DNA of 64,000 nucleotides from Arachidicoccus sp. (GTDB lineage: Bacteria; Bacteroidota; Bacteroidia; Chitinophagales; Chitinophagaceae). Positions 48,256 through 57,547 of this stretch are shown here, piece by piece. The position numbers and the translations under genes are program-made. Position 1 is the first letter of the stretch, and each line of letters opens with the position of its first letter. The notes beneath the pieces were generated by a model. The model was not told the DNA's origin. It did not search any database and worked only from the letters and a program-made list of their open reading frames with translations. The stretch lies in NCBI GenBank assembly GCA_028283605.1, contig JAPWKH010000009.1, positions 106,488 to 170,487 on the forward strand, read 5' to 3'.

Positions 48256-48292
48256 AATAAAGGAGGTAATGATAAAAATCGCCTCCTTTATT
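48256..48292 (-). terminator. Terminator after lpdA
   Basis: A perfect 11-bp stem (48256-48266 with 48282-48292) around a 15-base loop. On the minus strand it is followed by TTATTTTATGG and begins 18 bases after the lpdA stop, so it is a Rho-independent terminator for lpdA. Confidence 0.8.
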
Positions 48293-48310
48293 GTATGATA
48301 ATTTAAATTA

Positions 48311-49720
48311 TTAAAAATCGGTTGCTTCTCCGTAAGCAATGGCAGTTGCTTCTTTGAAAGCTTCGCTCATAGTAGGATGCGGATGAATGGCATTTAATAT
48401 TTCATGGCCGGTAGATTCCAGTTTCCTTGCGAGAACTGCTTCGGCAATCATATCCGTAACGTTCAGTCCGATCATGTGAGCGCCCAATAATTCACCGTAT
48501 TTTGCATCATAAATTACTTTCACAAAACCTTCTGTAGCGCCGGCTGCAGTAGCTTTTCCCGAAGCAATGAAAGGCATTTTACCAATCTTCAATTCATAGC
48601 CAGCTTCTTTTGCCTGCGCTTCCGTCATACCTACAGATGCAATTTCCGGTTCACAATAAGTGCAGCCCGGAACGTTGTTGTAATCAATTCCTTCCGGTGC
48701 ATGTTCGGATTTCTTACTGATGTATGCAATATGTTCAGCAGCATTAATTCCTTCTTTGGTTGCTTTGTGCGCCAACGCCTGATGAGGCGTGCAGTCACCA
48801 ATTGCATAAATGCCGGGAATATTTGTCTGCTGATATTTATCTACAATAATTTTTCCTTTTTCTACTGTAATACCCAATGTTTCAAGACCTATATTTTCAA
48901 CATTGGCTACAACGCCCACAGCGCTTAAAACAATATCTGCTTCAATAGTTATTTCCGTGCCGTCTTTTTTCTTGATTAAAGATTTTGTACCAGTTCCGCC
49001 AACATCTACCTTTTCTACATTTGCGCTTGTAATTACATCTATGCCTTGCTTCTTATATTGTTTTTCAAGTTCTTTAGAAATATCAGCATCTTCTACGGGA
49101 ACAATTCTGTCGAAGTATTCAACCAGCGTAACTTTAACGCCAACGCTGTTATAGAAATATGCAAACTCAGTTCCGATAGCGCCACTGCCTACAATCAACA
49201 TCGATTTGGGTTTTTCCGGCAATACCAATGCCTCGCGATAGCCAATAATTTTTTTGCCGTCTTGCGGAATGTTTGGTAATACACGGCTTCTGCCACCTGT
49301 TGCAATTACGATGTTGGAGGCTTCCAAAGTTTGTTTGCTCCCATCGGCAGCAACTACTTCTACTTTGTTTTTTCCCGCTAATTTTGCAGTGCCCATAATC
49401 ACTTCTACCTTATATTTTTTCAGCAGAAACTGAACACCTTTATTCATTTTATCGGCAACGCCACGACTGCGTTTAATGATAGCATTAAAATCGGCTTCAA
49501 ACTGTTCTGCTTTAATGCCGTAGGAGTCGGAATGTTTGAAATATTCATTTACCTGTGCGCTTTTCAATAAAGCTTTGGTAGGAATGCAACCCCAGTTAAG
49601 GCAAATGCCGCCTAAAAGTTCTCTTTCGATAATTGCAACTTTCAATCCCAATTGTGATGCCCGAATTGCGGCAGGATATCCGCCGGGACCACTTCCTATA
49701 ACAATTACGTCGTATGCCAT
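48311..49720 (-). CDS. lpdA: Dihydrolipoyl dehydrogenase
   Basis: A 469-residue flavoprotein, the E3 component of 2-oxoacid dehydrogenase complexes and the glycine cleavage system. FAD binding is by IVIGSGPGGYPAA at residues 6-18. The redox-active disulfide is Cys40-Cys45 in GGICLNWGCIPTK. NAD binding is in MLIVGSGAIGTEFA. The catalytic His-Glu dyad lies in AIHPHPTMSEAF near the C terminus. Genes for E1/E2 subunits are not in the window. A terminator follows. Confidence 0.97.
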   Translation of the reverse strand: MAYDVIVIGSGPGGYPAAIRASQLGLKVAIIERELLGGICLNWGCIPTKALLKSAQVNEYFKHSDSYGIKAEQFEADFNAIIKRSRGVADKMNKGVQFLLKKYKVEVIMGTAKLAGKNKVEVVAADGSKQTLEASNIVIATGGRSRVLPNIPQDGKKIIGYREALVLPEKPKSMLIVGSGAIGTEFAYFYNSVGVKVTLVEYFDRIVPVEDADISKELEKQYKKQGIDVITSANVEKVDVGGTGTKSLIKKKDGTEITIEADIVLSAVGVVANVENIGLETLGITVEKGKIIVDKYQQTNIPGIYAIGDCTPHQALAHKATKEGINAAEHIAYISKKSEHAPEGIDYNNVPGCTYCEPEIASVGMTEAQAKEAGYELKIGKMPFIASGKATAAGATEGFVKVIYDAKYGELLGAHMIGLNVTDMIAEAVLARKLESTGHEILNAIHPHPTMSEAFKEATAIAYGEATDF

Positions 49721-49827
49721 AATTTTTATTTGTATTTTGAAAAAATGTTCCGCAAAATTAAGGCATTTTAATTTATAATCTCATAGAAGTATTGGCTTTT
49801 GCAATGAGTTAAAAGAAGCGCGGATAA

Positions 49828-51159
49828 TTATAATTTATCTACAACTTTAACTTTGCTTCCCGATTTTAATTGCTTGCTGATTACATCATAAGGGCCTGTT
49901 ACAATCAGGTCAGAAGATTTTATCCCGGAGAGGGTTTCTATATAATTAAAATCCTGTATTCCTGTTTTTACAATCACAGGTCTTACCGTATGCATACTGT
50001 CGATTATATATGCAACTTCTATTAATTGCGAACTGTCATTATTATCCAGTATTATTTTTTGACTTTTTATTGATGAATCGGATTTTATCAAATCTTTATA
50101 AGCACGTGTTGTAACGGCATTTAAAGGCACAGATAATACATTGCTGTTTGTTTGTGTTTGAATATCGGCGCTGGCGGACATACTCGGGCGGAACGGAAAT
50201 GGCTTGCCTTTTTCAATCAGATCGCTATAGCTTTCCGGTAATATTCTTATATGTACTAAATAATTGGTAGCCGTAGTAGAAGTTGTTGCAGATGTTGAAG
50301 TAGCATCAGCAGGTTGTGGATTTGCAATCTGCGTAACAACACCTTTGAATTTGCGATTGTTGTAAGCATCTACTTCTATGTTGGCTGTATCGCCGATTCT
50401 TACTTTATGTACATCGTTTTCCCCTACGTTTACACGCACTTCAATACTGCCCAAGTCTGCAATGCGCATCATTTCTGTTCCGCTCATTTGGGCAGTTCCT
50501 ACAACACGTTCTCCTTTTTTCACATCCATGAGGCTTACGACGCCGTCCATCGGAGAAATAATTGTAGCGCGGTTTACATTGGTTTGCGCAAGGCTTAAAT
50601 TGGCTTCTGAACTTTGTACGTTTGCTTTGTTTGCAGCTATGGTGGCCTGTGCGGCAGCGTAGTTGGATTTTGCCGAAAGATAAGCCTGCTCTGCCTGTTC
50701 GTATTCAGAGCGTGAAACTACTTTTTGGTCCAGCAATGTTTTTTCTCTTTGGTAAGCGCCATAAGTTTGGTCTACAGTGGCCTTAAGGCCGGCTAAAGTA
50801 TTTATTGCATTTTCTGCCTGCGCTTTGGATTGCATCACCTGAGCGGCTGCCTGATTTCTTTGGTTGGAATAAATATCGGCATAAATCTTTGCCAGTATTT
50901 CTCCTTTTTTTACCGTATCGCCTTCCTGTACGGGAAGTTCAATAATTTCTCCCGAAATATCGGAAGATACTTTTACTTCTACTACCGGATATATTTGCCC
51001 GCTTGCCGTTACCGTTTCTGTAATAGTACGAACGGCAGCTTTTTCAGCTGATACCTGAATGCCTTCATCCTTGCCGAATATACCTGCTTTTGCAAGTATT
51101 ATCAGCAAAATTGCTATAAGAATCAAAATACCGATTATCCATTTTAATCTCTTATTCAT
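49828..51159 (-). CDS. Periplasmic adaptor of an efflux transporter (HlyD/MacA-like)
   Basis: A 443-residue membrane-fusion protein with an N-terminal membrane anchor (WIIGILILIAILLIILAKAG). The lipoyl-like half (VSSDISGEIIELPVQEGDTV) and a coiled-coil hairpin (about 95-190) are followed by beta-barrel domains and a C-terminal domain ending in LKSGSKVKVVDKL. It is most like the MacA-type adaptors of ABC exporters. It starts 44 bases downstream of a TolC-family gene on the same strand. No transporter gene follows before lpdA, so the pump is encoded elsewhere. Confidence 0.87.
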   Translation of the reverse strand: MNKRLKWIIGILILIAILLIILAKAGIFGKDEGIQVSAEKAAVRTITETVTASGQIYPVVEVKVSSDISGEIIELPVQEGDTVKKGEILAKIYADIYSNQRNQAAAQVMQSKAQAENAINTLAGLKATVDQTYGAYQREKTLLDQKVVSRSEYEQAEQAYLSAKSNYAAAQATIAANKANVQSSEANLSLAQTNVNRATIISPMDGVVSLMDVKKGERVVGTAQMSGTEMMRIADLGSIEVRVNVGENDVHKVRIGDTANIEVDAYNNRKFKGVVTQIANPQPADATSTSATTSTTATNYLVHIRILPESYSDLIEKGKPFPFRPSMSASADIQTQTNSNVLSVPLNAVTTRAYKDLIKSDSSIKSQKIILDNNDSSQLIEVAYIIDSMHTVRPVIVKTGIQDFNYIETLSGIKSSDLIVTGPYDVISKQLKSGSKVKVVDKL

Positions 51160-51203
51160 ACAAAGAAAATTGATTGATTAATTTATTTTTTGCAATCACA
51201 ATT

Positions 51204-52642
51204 TTATTGCTTGCCAGATAAGCTTATTTGATTAAACTTATAAAATTCCAAAACCTTCAGCCGGAATATATATTCATAATGAGATTCTGCCCTGTTAATC
51301 TTGGCTGTATATAAATTATTAGCGGCAACCAAATAATCCGATGCGGACAACATTCCTATATCATATCTTTTTTGTGCTAAATCGTAAGCATATTGTGCAT
51401 AAGCTTCCGCTTTTGTATTTGCCGTATAGCCTTCTATGCCGGCTGTAGCATTGTTAAATGCCGTATAAATATTTTGCTGTAATGTTTGATTATTCAATTC
51501 CTGCTGCAACTTGACTGCAGTAATATTTTCTTTCGATTTTTCGTAGGCGGTTTTTAGCTGGCGATTGTTTAAAATCGGAATGTTCAGTGTAATTCCTACT
51601 GCTTCGGAACGGTTGATATTGAAAATCTGTTTGCCATAAGATGCTTTGCCATAAATTGGTTCCGCTACGTTTTGTATCTGATAATAATTCTGCCCATTAA
51701 TATTTAAGTTCACAATCGTATCGGGATATATAATATTTTTTCCTGTGGGAATCATGTATTGATTTGAATAATTGCTGCTGAGTGTGCCAAACGCGGAAAG
51801 CGTAGGATACATTTGCGCTTTCGCTGATTTGGAAGCATAGACGGCGGATAGAACTTTTAAGCTATCTACTTTTTGCTGGTATTGATTTTTCAATGCGATT
51901 TTATATAAATTGGCCGGGTCGAGTTCCGATATCGGCTCCAACGGAATATTATCAACATCGGGGAGAGAAACGTCGAATGGTTGATCAGCGCTTAAATCAA
52001 GCAAGGCAAGAAGCTGTAATTTATTTTGATTCATTGTAGCCTGATTGGTAATGAGTGTGCTGCTGTCTGTAGATAATTGCGATTCGAGTTGCGCAGCGTT
52101 TAATTCAGGCAAACTGCCGGCTTGTACTTGCTTATTTGTAAGATCCAGTTGTTGCTTTGTAAATCGATTTGGCCTTTTGCAATATTTACCTGTTCCAATG
52201 ATTGCAAGTATTGCAAGTACGCTGCCGCAACATTTAGCGTTACATCGCTTTTTACCCTGTTGATATCTTTATTATCCGCATCGCTTTGCGCTTTGGCAGA
52301 TTTTATTGAATTTTTGATATTGAAAAAATTAAACAAGGTAACGCCAGACTGAATATTATAAGATTGAAATAAAACTGTGTTCGTTGTAAATTGGTTGGTT
52401 GTAGGATTGATAGAACGGCCAAAATTGTAACCGCCCTGTGTGTTAGCGCTCAATGTAGGAATTATCATTGCCTTCGATTGCTTCAGTTCTAATGCCGAAA
52501 GGCGGGCCTGCACATCGGCCTGGCGAACGGAGATGTTATGTTCAAGAGCGTAATTTACACATTTCAGCAAATCCCATGTTTCTTGAGAGAAACTTGTATG
52601 AAATATTGAAAGAATCAGTATCACTAAAATTAATTTTTTCAT
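51204..52642 (-). pseudogene. TolC-family outer-membrane channel, frameshifted
   Basis: Two frames together encode one outer-membrane efflux protein. The N-terminal frame starts at the ATG at 52640-52642 with a signal peptide (MKKLILVILILSIFHTSFSQ) and a first coiled-coil repeat (ALEHNISVRQADVQARLSAL). The C-terminal frame (51204 to about 52155) continues with LPELNAAQLESQLSTDSSTL and the second repeat. Adding one T to the TTT run at 52156-52158 (A on the coding strand) joins them as GQIDLQKQQLDLTNKQVQAG. The corrected length is about 479 residues. It is followed by a MacA-like adaptor gene, with which it probably works. The break is likely a sequencing error. Confidence 0.85.
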
Positions 52643-52784
52643 CAAACAAGATTTTTTAAAATAGTTTGTTTTCCGTGCCAAATTATTTCTTTCCTCAACA
52701 AATATAATATTCGTTTTATTTCACCGGCAGGATTTTAGATAAACGGAAAATTGTTAGCTTGTGCGGTAAATTACAAGCAATTTT

Positions 52785-52792
52785 TACTTTTG
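52785..52792 (+). promoter_or_regulatory. Putative -7 element of the TIGR02757 gene
   Basis: TACTTTTG matches TAnnTTTG exactly and ends 7 bases before the ATG at 52800, so the transcript would be leaderless or nearly so. A TTG at 52759-52761 is 23 bases upstream, slightly beyond the usual spacing. Confidence 0.35.
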
Positions 52793-52799
52793 TTGAACT

Positions 52800-53567
52800 A
52801 TGCAATCATTAAAAGAATTTCTTGATAAAAAAACAAATGAATATAATCGCCCAGCCTTTATAAAAGAAGATCCCATTTGGATTCCGCATTTATTTTCAAA
52901 AAAACAGGATATAGAAATATCGGCGTTTTTTGCAGCCATTTTTGCTTGGGGCAACCGCACTACAATTATTGCCAAAACCAAAGAATTAATGCAGCGAATG
53001 GACAATGCGCCTTATGATTTTTCAATGAATCATAAGGATAATGATTTGAGAAAATTAATTGGTTTCAAACATCGCACCTTTAATGATACTGATTTATTGT
53101 ATTTCATTTCTTTTTTTCACACTCATTACAAAAATTTCGATTCTCTTGAAAAGGCTTTTTTAATAAATCAGCAAAAAAGTTTTTCAATGAAAGATGCACT
53201 GATAAATTTCCATCATTATTTTTTTTCTTTAGAATATTTTCCACCGCGCACAAAAAAGCATATTGCTTCGCCAGAAAAAAATTCCACATCTAAAAGAATA
53301 AATATGTTTTTGCGTTGGATGGTACGCAAAGACACTGCCGGTGTGGATTTCGGATTATGGAAGAAGATAAAACCTTGCGATCTTATTTGCCCAATTGACA
53401 TTCATGTGGCGCGTGTTGCAAAACGATTAAATCTTTTAGACAGAAAAAATATTGATTGGAATGCTGCCGAAGAATTGACGGAAAATTTAAGAAAATTAGA
53501 TAAGAATGATCCGGTAAAATATGATTTTGCTTTGTTTGGTTTGGGGGTAGTGGAGAAGTTTTATTAG
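52800..53567 (+). CDS. TIGR02757 family protein
   Basis: A 255-residue protein of the TIGR02757/DUF2400 type, common in Bacteroidota. It begins MQSLKEFLDKKTNEYNRPAF and contains EISAFFAAIFAWGNRTTII and a C-terminal CPIDIHVARVAKRLNLLDRK, which resembles the helix-hairpin-helix region of endonuclease III-like proteins. The function is not established; a role in nucleic-acid metabolism is only a guess. It stands alone, transcribed away from the TolC-family gene. Confidence 0.85.
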   Translation: MQSLKEFLDKKTNEYNRPAFIKEDPIWIPHLFSKKQDIEISAFFAAIFAWGNRTTIIAKTKELMQRMDNAPYDFSMNHKDNDLRKLIGFKHRTFNDTDLLYFISFFHTHYKNFDSLEKAFLINQQKSFSMKDALINFHHYFFSLEYFPPRTKKHIASPEKNSTSKRINMFLRWMVRKDTAGVDFGLWKKIKPCDLICPIDIHVARVAKRLNLLDRKNIDWNAAEELTENLRKLDKNDPVKYDFALFGLGVVEKFY

Positions 53568-53767
53568 TCTAAAGCATGATTTCGGAGATTCGTATGATTT
53601 TTAAGATGATAGAAACCAAACATTCTGTTTTTATTGAATTGGCTAAAAGAAGATCCTATGGTGATTAAACAAAAATTGCGAGATTCTTTACGTTAATTTT
53701 AAACTGAAGATTTCTCATCAATCCTCAAAATATTCATAATCTTTTTCAAATCCTCGTTCAGATATAT

Positions 53768-53775
53768 TACATTTG
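53768..53775 (+). promoter_or_regulatory. Promoter -7 element of the SRP RNA gene
   Basis: TACATTTG fits the Bacteroidota -7 consensus TAnnTTTG exactly. It ends 5 bases before the predicted 5' end of the SRP RNA at about 53780-53781, the expected distance to a transcription start. The -33 region is only T-rich. Confidence 0.65.
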
Positions 53776-53779
53776 CAGC

Positions 53780-53880
53780 CGGCAGGTCTTACACGACCAG
53801 CTCCTGCAGAATCCTCCCAGGACCGGAAGGTAGCAAGAGTAAGCGGTTGTAGCGGTGCGATGTAAATAGCCTGCCTTTTA
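53780..53880 (+). ncRNA. ffs: Signal recognition particle RNA, small bacterial type
   Basis: The conserved domain IV is clear: CCCAGGACCGGAAGGTAGCA (53816-53835) with the GGAA tetraloop and the internal loops bound by Ffh. The 5' end GGCAGG (53781-53786) pairs with CCTGCC (53870-53875), closing the molecule, and TTTTATTTTT follows as a terminator. The size of about 100 nt fits the small 4.5S-like SRP RNA without an Alu domain. It guides the SRP to ribosomes making membrane proteins. Confidence 0.95.
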
Positions 53881-54014
53881 TTTTTCTGTTATATTCCCCT
53901 TTTTATCACATCTTTTTTATTTTTTATATTTATTTTTGTGCTGAAAGTGTTTTTGGAAATTATAATTCTGAAAAATAATTTCAATCTTTTCTTTATAAAA
54001 ATAAATTTATAACA

Positions 54015-54671
54015 ATGAAATTTTTTATTGACACGGCAGATCTTGAACAAATCAAAGAAGCAAACGATTTAGGTATTTTGGATGGCGTAACTACCAATCC
54101 GTCTCTGATGGCAAAAGTGGGCATCAAGGGGCAGGAAGCGGTATATCAACATTATAAAACTATTTGTGAAATTGTAAAAGATGGCGACATCAGCGCAGAA
54201 GTAGTTTCTACAGATTTTAACGGTATCGTTGAAGAAGGAAAAAAATTAGCGGCTCTTCATAAAAATATTGTTGTAAAAGTTCCCATGATTAAAGAAGGTG
54301 TTAAGGCCATCAAATGGTTTACTGACAACGGAATCCGTACAAATTGCACTTTGGTATTTTCTGCAGGTCAAGCTATACTTGCTGCAAAAGCAGGCGCAGC
54401 CTATGTTTCCCCGTTTCTTGGCCGTATTGATGATAGCGGTTGGGACGGTGTTCAGCTGATTGAACAAATTGCAGAAATATATGCAGTGCAAGGTTATGAA
54501 ACAGAAATATTGGCAGCATCTATTCGTAGCTCACTTCATATTATTCAATGTGCAGAAGCCGGTGCAGATGTAATTACTTCTCCGCTTGAACCGATTCTTG
54601 GTTTATTAAAACATCCTTTGACTGATATAGGATTAGCAAAGTTTTTGGAAGATGCTAAGAAGTTTAATTAA
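54015..54671 (+). CDS. fsa: Transaldolase-like fructose-6-phosphate aldolase
   Basis: A 218-residue TIM-barrel enzyme of the small transaldolase/FSA subfamily. It begins MKFFIDTADLEQIKEANDLG, and the Schiff-base lysine is Lys88 in NIVVKVPMIKEGVKAIKWF. The SPFLGRIDDSGWDG and ILAASIRSSLHI segments are also typical. It either transfers dihydroxyacetone in the pentose phosphate pathway (as most of these annotated as transaldolase do) or cleaves fructose-6-phosphate. A TATTTTTG at 53931-53938 could be its -7 element, but no -33 was found. A strong terminator follows. Confidence 0.92.
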   Translation: MKFFIDTADLEQIKEANDLGILDGVTTNPSLMAKVGIKGQEAVYQHYKTICEIVKDGDISAEVVSTDFNGIVEEGKKLAALHKNIVVKVPMIKEGVKAIKWFTDNGIRTNCTLVFSAGQAILAAKAGAAYVSPFLGRIDDSGWDGVQLIEQIAEIYAVQGYETEILAASIRSSLHIIQCAEAGADVITSPLEPILGLLKHPLTDIGLAKFLEDAKKFN

Positions 54672-54720
54672 TCTTTATTTTTCTACACAAACCACTACAT
54701 ATTTCAATAGCTCTTTAAAA

Positions 54721-54758
54721 AAAGAGGATGTCAATATTATAAGACATCCTCTTTTTTA
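54721..54758. terminator. Bidirectional terminator between fsa and the lipoprotein gene
   Basis: A perfect 12-bp stem (54721-54732 with 54743-54754) with a 10-base loop, T-rich on the right and A-rich on the left. It lies between two convergent genes and could end both transcripts. Confidence 0.85.
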
Positions 54759-54769
54759 TTGATGAAAAA

Positions 54770-56662
54770 TTAATTCCCGCTTCCGACGTAAATTTCCAGA
54801 TTATAAGTATTGCCTTCATTTGCCACCTGAGTATAAGATAAGCTGCTTCCTAAGGTTTGGGTATCAAAACTATGAACTTTTCCGTTCCAGACTACATAGC
54901 CTTGTATTCTTGGCAATCCGGAACCATCGTATATTTTAGTTTCCCACGTTCCATTTTCGATATAAGCCACTCCATAGTATGAGGTACTGTGAGCGTATGC
55001 ATAGCAATACACATAACCTGATGGTTGGTAACCGATAGGCTTTCCTGAATTGCTGTTTTGCGGGAATATTGTAATATTGAATTTACTTACAGGATTGCCG
55101 GGAGCCTGAAAACCTGAGAACACATTCATACTGTTGCTATAAGCGATTGTTCCCGCAGGTTGATTCCAATAATAATAATTTACTTTTGGCGTAGAAGTAG
55201 TTATTGGCGAAGCCGAACATATTTTTCCGTTGTACACATAACTTCCAAAATTGCTGCCGGGTATCGATACGGACAGCACTCCCAAATTTAGATAGCAAGA
55301 TGCATTTTCCAAATCCGGTACTGCTGTTAATGCAGATGTGAAAGTATAATTGTAAGCAGTTATATATGGGGCATGGTAATATATACCCATATCCGTGCTT
55401 TGTATTTGCGCACGTAGTTGGCCGTGAGCGGCTTTAACTACCTGCCGGATTGTATGATATGTTACCGGATCTATGCCGATTTCCAAACTGTCTCCCGCCT
55501 GAATTTTTTTATTCGTAATGGGATTTACAAAATTTGTATTGATCGCAAAACTTGTAAACCACCGGTATGAGGAACTGGGACTGATAACGATCAGCGATCC
55601 GTTAAGTTTACCATAGAAAGAGATATTACTCAGCCTTTTGGAAACTGCCGATTTATACAACAATTCGTCTTCAGGGTAAGTCCCTCCGCTTAACAAAGAT
55701 ATGCCCGGAACATCAGGAACTTCGCCATAATACTGATAGGCTGAATAATTAATGTCTGTATTACTTGTATTATATGTAGTAAAAACCTGAATGGTGTCGC
55801 CTGTATATTTAATAGTATCCCAAACGCCTACGGGATAATTATAGCTGTAATAATTATAATAAGTTACCAATCTTACATACACTTTCGTAGTTCCGTTTGC
55901 AGAAGCGCTGCTATCTATTTCTATTTTGCTGTTCTTGACTGTATCAACAACAGAAACGGTGCCCGTCTGGCGCCATTTATAATAATAAAATGTTGTGCCC
56001 TTCGGTAATACAACGGAAGTGAGTCCGTCATCGTAATAAGTTGTATCATTTGTATTCACAGCATAAGTGTTCTGTTTTATACTTTGAATAGTTGTTTTGT
56101 TACTTTCGTTTCCGGTGCTTTTTGTAGTGGAAGAAGATGTGTTTTGTTGCAGTTTTAGAATAGAGGTTGAAGGTAACGCACCGCCGCTAAGTTTAAAGGA
56201 CGCTGAAGCTATTTTTGTTCCTGCCGGCGGAGTATTAATATTTGTCAATTTTATATCAACCTCCTGCGTAAGTCGGGAAGGGGTTACAGTTACTTCCTGT
56301 AATGCGGGCAAATAACCGGGCGCACTTACCTGTACATAAAAATCTACGGTGCCCGATGATGGCGTTCTTGCCGGATCAATGATAAATTGTATTTGGCCGT
56401 TGTAAACAGTAAAATTTTTATGGCCGGAAAAGTCATAAATATAATCTGCATCTTGTCCGGTAACAGACACGTTTAATTTAGGGGGCACTGTGCCAGAATT
56501 AGCGGCATCTTTTATTTTTACCATTACCGAATATTTGATTACATCTCCGGTAGTGATAGAAAGGCCAATGCCATCAGTTGGCTTTTTACAAGAACTAATC
56601 GTTTCTGCAAGTAATGCAATAATGCATATTTTCAAAATGAGTATATATTTATTCTTTTTCAT
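54770..56662 (-). CDS. Large Tyr/Ser-rich lipoprotein of unknown function
   Basis: A 630-residue secreted lipoprotein: signal ALLAETISSCKKPTDG with the lipobox Cys at about residue 25. The N-terminal 135 residues look like a beta-sandwich (Big/CarboxypepD-like, ending LTQEVDIKLTNINTP). A Ser/Thr-rich linker follows. The rest is rich in Tyr (for example YYNYYSYNYPVGVW and TSYYGVAYIENGTW), suggesting a surface-exposed beta-rich structure. I recognise no enzymatic motif. It lies 112 bases downstream of a small outer-membrane protein gene and carries copy B of a shared leader element in that gap, so it probably has its own promoter. Confidence 0.7.
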   Translation of the reverse strand: MKKNKYILILKICIIALLAETISSCKKPTDGIGLSITTGDVIKYSVMVKIKDAANSGTVPPKLNVSVTGQDADYIYDFSGHKNFTVYNGQIQFIIDPARTPSSGTVDFYVQVSAPGYLPALQEVTVTPSRLTQEVDIKLTNINTPPAGTKIASASFKLSGGALPSTSILKLQQNTSSSTTKSTGNESNKTTIQSIKQNTYAVNTNDTTYYDDGLTSVVLPKGTTFYYYKWRQTGTVSVVDTVKNSKIEIDSSASANGTTKVYVRLVTYYNYYSYNYPVGVWDTIKYTGDTIQVFTTYNTSNTDINYSAYQYYGEVPDVPGISLLSGGTYPEDELLYKSAVSKRLSNISFYGKLNGSLIVISPSSSYRWFTSFAINTNFVNPITNKKIQAGDSLEIGIDPVTYHTIRQVVKAAHGQLRAQIQSTDMGIYYHAPYITAYNYTFTSALTAVPDLENASCYLNLGVLSVSIPGSNFGSYVYNGKICSASPITTSTPKVNYYYWNQPAGTIAYSNSMNVFSGFQAPGNPVSKFNITIFPQNSNSGKPIGYQPSGYVYCYAYAHSTSYYGVAYIENGTWETKIYDGSGLPRIQGYVVWNGKVHSFDTQTLGSSLSYTQVANEGNTYNLEIYVGSGN

Positions 56663-56752
56663 CTGTTTATTTTTATTTTTTTTAATTGTCAGATGGAATT
56701 GGCTTCGCCGAACTCCGTTTCTCCAAAATAATTATTGCTTTGAGTATGCAAA
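56663..56752 (-). repeat. Shared upstream leader element, copy B
   Basis: Read toward the lipoprotein gene, this region contains TTTGCATACTCAAAGCAAT, then GGAGTTCGGCGAAGCCAATT, then CCATCTGACAATT and an A-rich stretch ending in CAG before the ATG. It resembles copies A and C. TTTG followed by TATTTTGG after about 18 bases could be a promoter inside the element. GGCGAAGCC could form a small hairpin. Confidence 0.7.
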
Positions 56753-56774
56753 TTTTTTTAAGGCTCATTTCATA

Positions 56775-57443
56775 TTAATACGTTGAATTTGCTCGGAAAT
56801 TAAAGTTGAAATTTACTTGCAGCAAAGGCATCCATTTATAGCCTTTTACATTTTTCTGCAATTGTTCTGTATAAATATATGAACCGGATAATAGTCCTGT
56901 ACCATACATATTTGCTTTCGGAGAGCCTAAGTAATAAGTACCCAAATCGACTGATACGTTAAAATATCTGGTAGGAAAACCATTTAGTAAACCTACTCCA
57001 AGATATGGCACCAAACCGGACCATGAAACATTCATGACGGCCGTTCCAAGTTCTTCTTTAGTGAGTTGAATATTGCCATAAGAATAGCTATCTGTAGGTA
57101 CTATATTTGCTTTTCCGTTGGCTTTTATTATATAAGCAACACCGCCAACCACTCGAAAGTTATCTTTGAAGAAAGGAGTGTAGTTCAGCATAAAATGAAT
57201 ATTGGAAAAATTAGCTTTAATATTATCATTAGTATTCACGTTATGAAAATTTACAACTATATTATCTATGCTGAATGGTATGCTGCTTATGCCAAGCCTT
57301 GTAGAAAATTTTTCCGAAACGGATTTATTAATATCCAATCCAAATCCTTGCGTACCCAATAAAATCTGAACAGAAGTTTGCGCATGTATAAATCCTGAGG
57401 TAAAGCTCATGCATAATAATATGGCAATAAAAATCTTTCTCAT
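56775..57443 (-). CDS. Putative small outer-membrane beta-barrel protein
   Basis: A 222-residue secreted protein with a signal peptide ending in SGFIHAQ. The mature part consists of alternating hydrophobic strands (SVQILLGTQGFGLDINKS, YFNVSVDLGTYYLGSP, LLQVNFNFNFRANSTY), and it ends with an aromatic residue, as is usual for outer-membrane barrels. An eight- to ten-stranded barrel is a guess. It is upstream of the large lipoprotein gene on the same strand, with which it may form a surface pair. A well-placed promoter precedes it. Confidence 0.65.
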   Translation of the reverse strand: MRKIFIAILLCMSFTSGFIHAQTSVQILLGTQGFGLDINKSVSEKFSTRLGISSIPFSIDNIVVNFHNVNTNDNIKANFSNIHFMLNYTPFFKDNFRVVGGVAYIIKANGKANIVPTDSYSYGNIQLTKEELGTAVMNVSWSGLVPYLGVGLLNGFPTRYFNVSVDLGTYYLGSPKANMYGTGLLSGSYIYTEQLQKNVKGYKWMPLLQVNFNFNFRANSTY

Positions 57444-57516
57444 TATTTTAAATTTTAGTTGGTACAGCAGATTGGTCGCCTGTATTCGTAGAATATTTAT
57501 TAAATCTGTATTATAG

Positions 57517-57547
57517 CAAAGTTATTTTCATTATCAGTGCTAACATA
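57517..57547 (-). promoter_or_regulatory. Promoter of the outer-membrane protein gene
   Basis: On the minus strand, TAACTTTG (57517-57524) matches the -7 consensus TAnnTTTG exactly. TATG (57544-57547) lies 19 bases upstream and differs from TTTG by one base. The start would be near 57510, giving a 5' UTR of about 67 bases. Confidence 0.6.

Noticed and set aside
53581..53700. Remnant coding sequence between the TIGR02757 gene and SRP RNA
   Set aside because: Short open stretches occur in more than one frame but none matches a known protein or has a plausible start with coding character.
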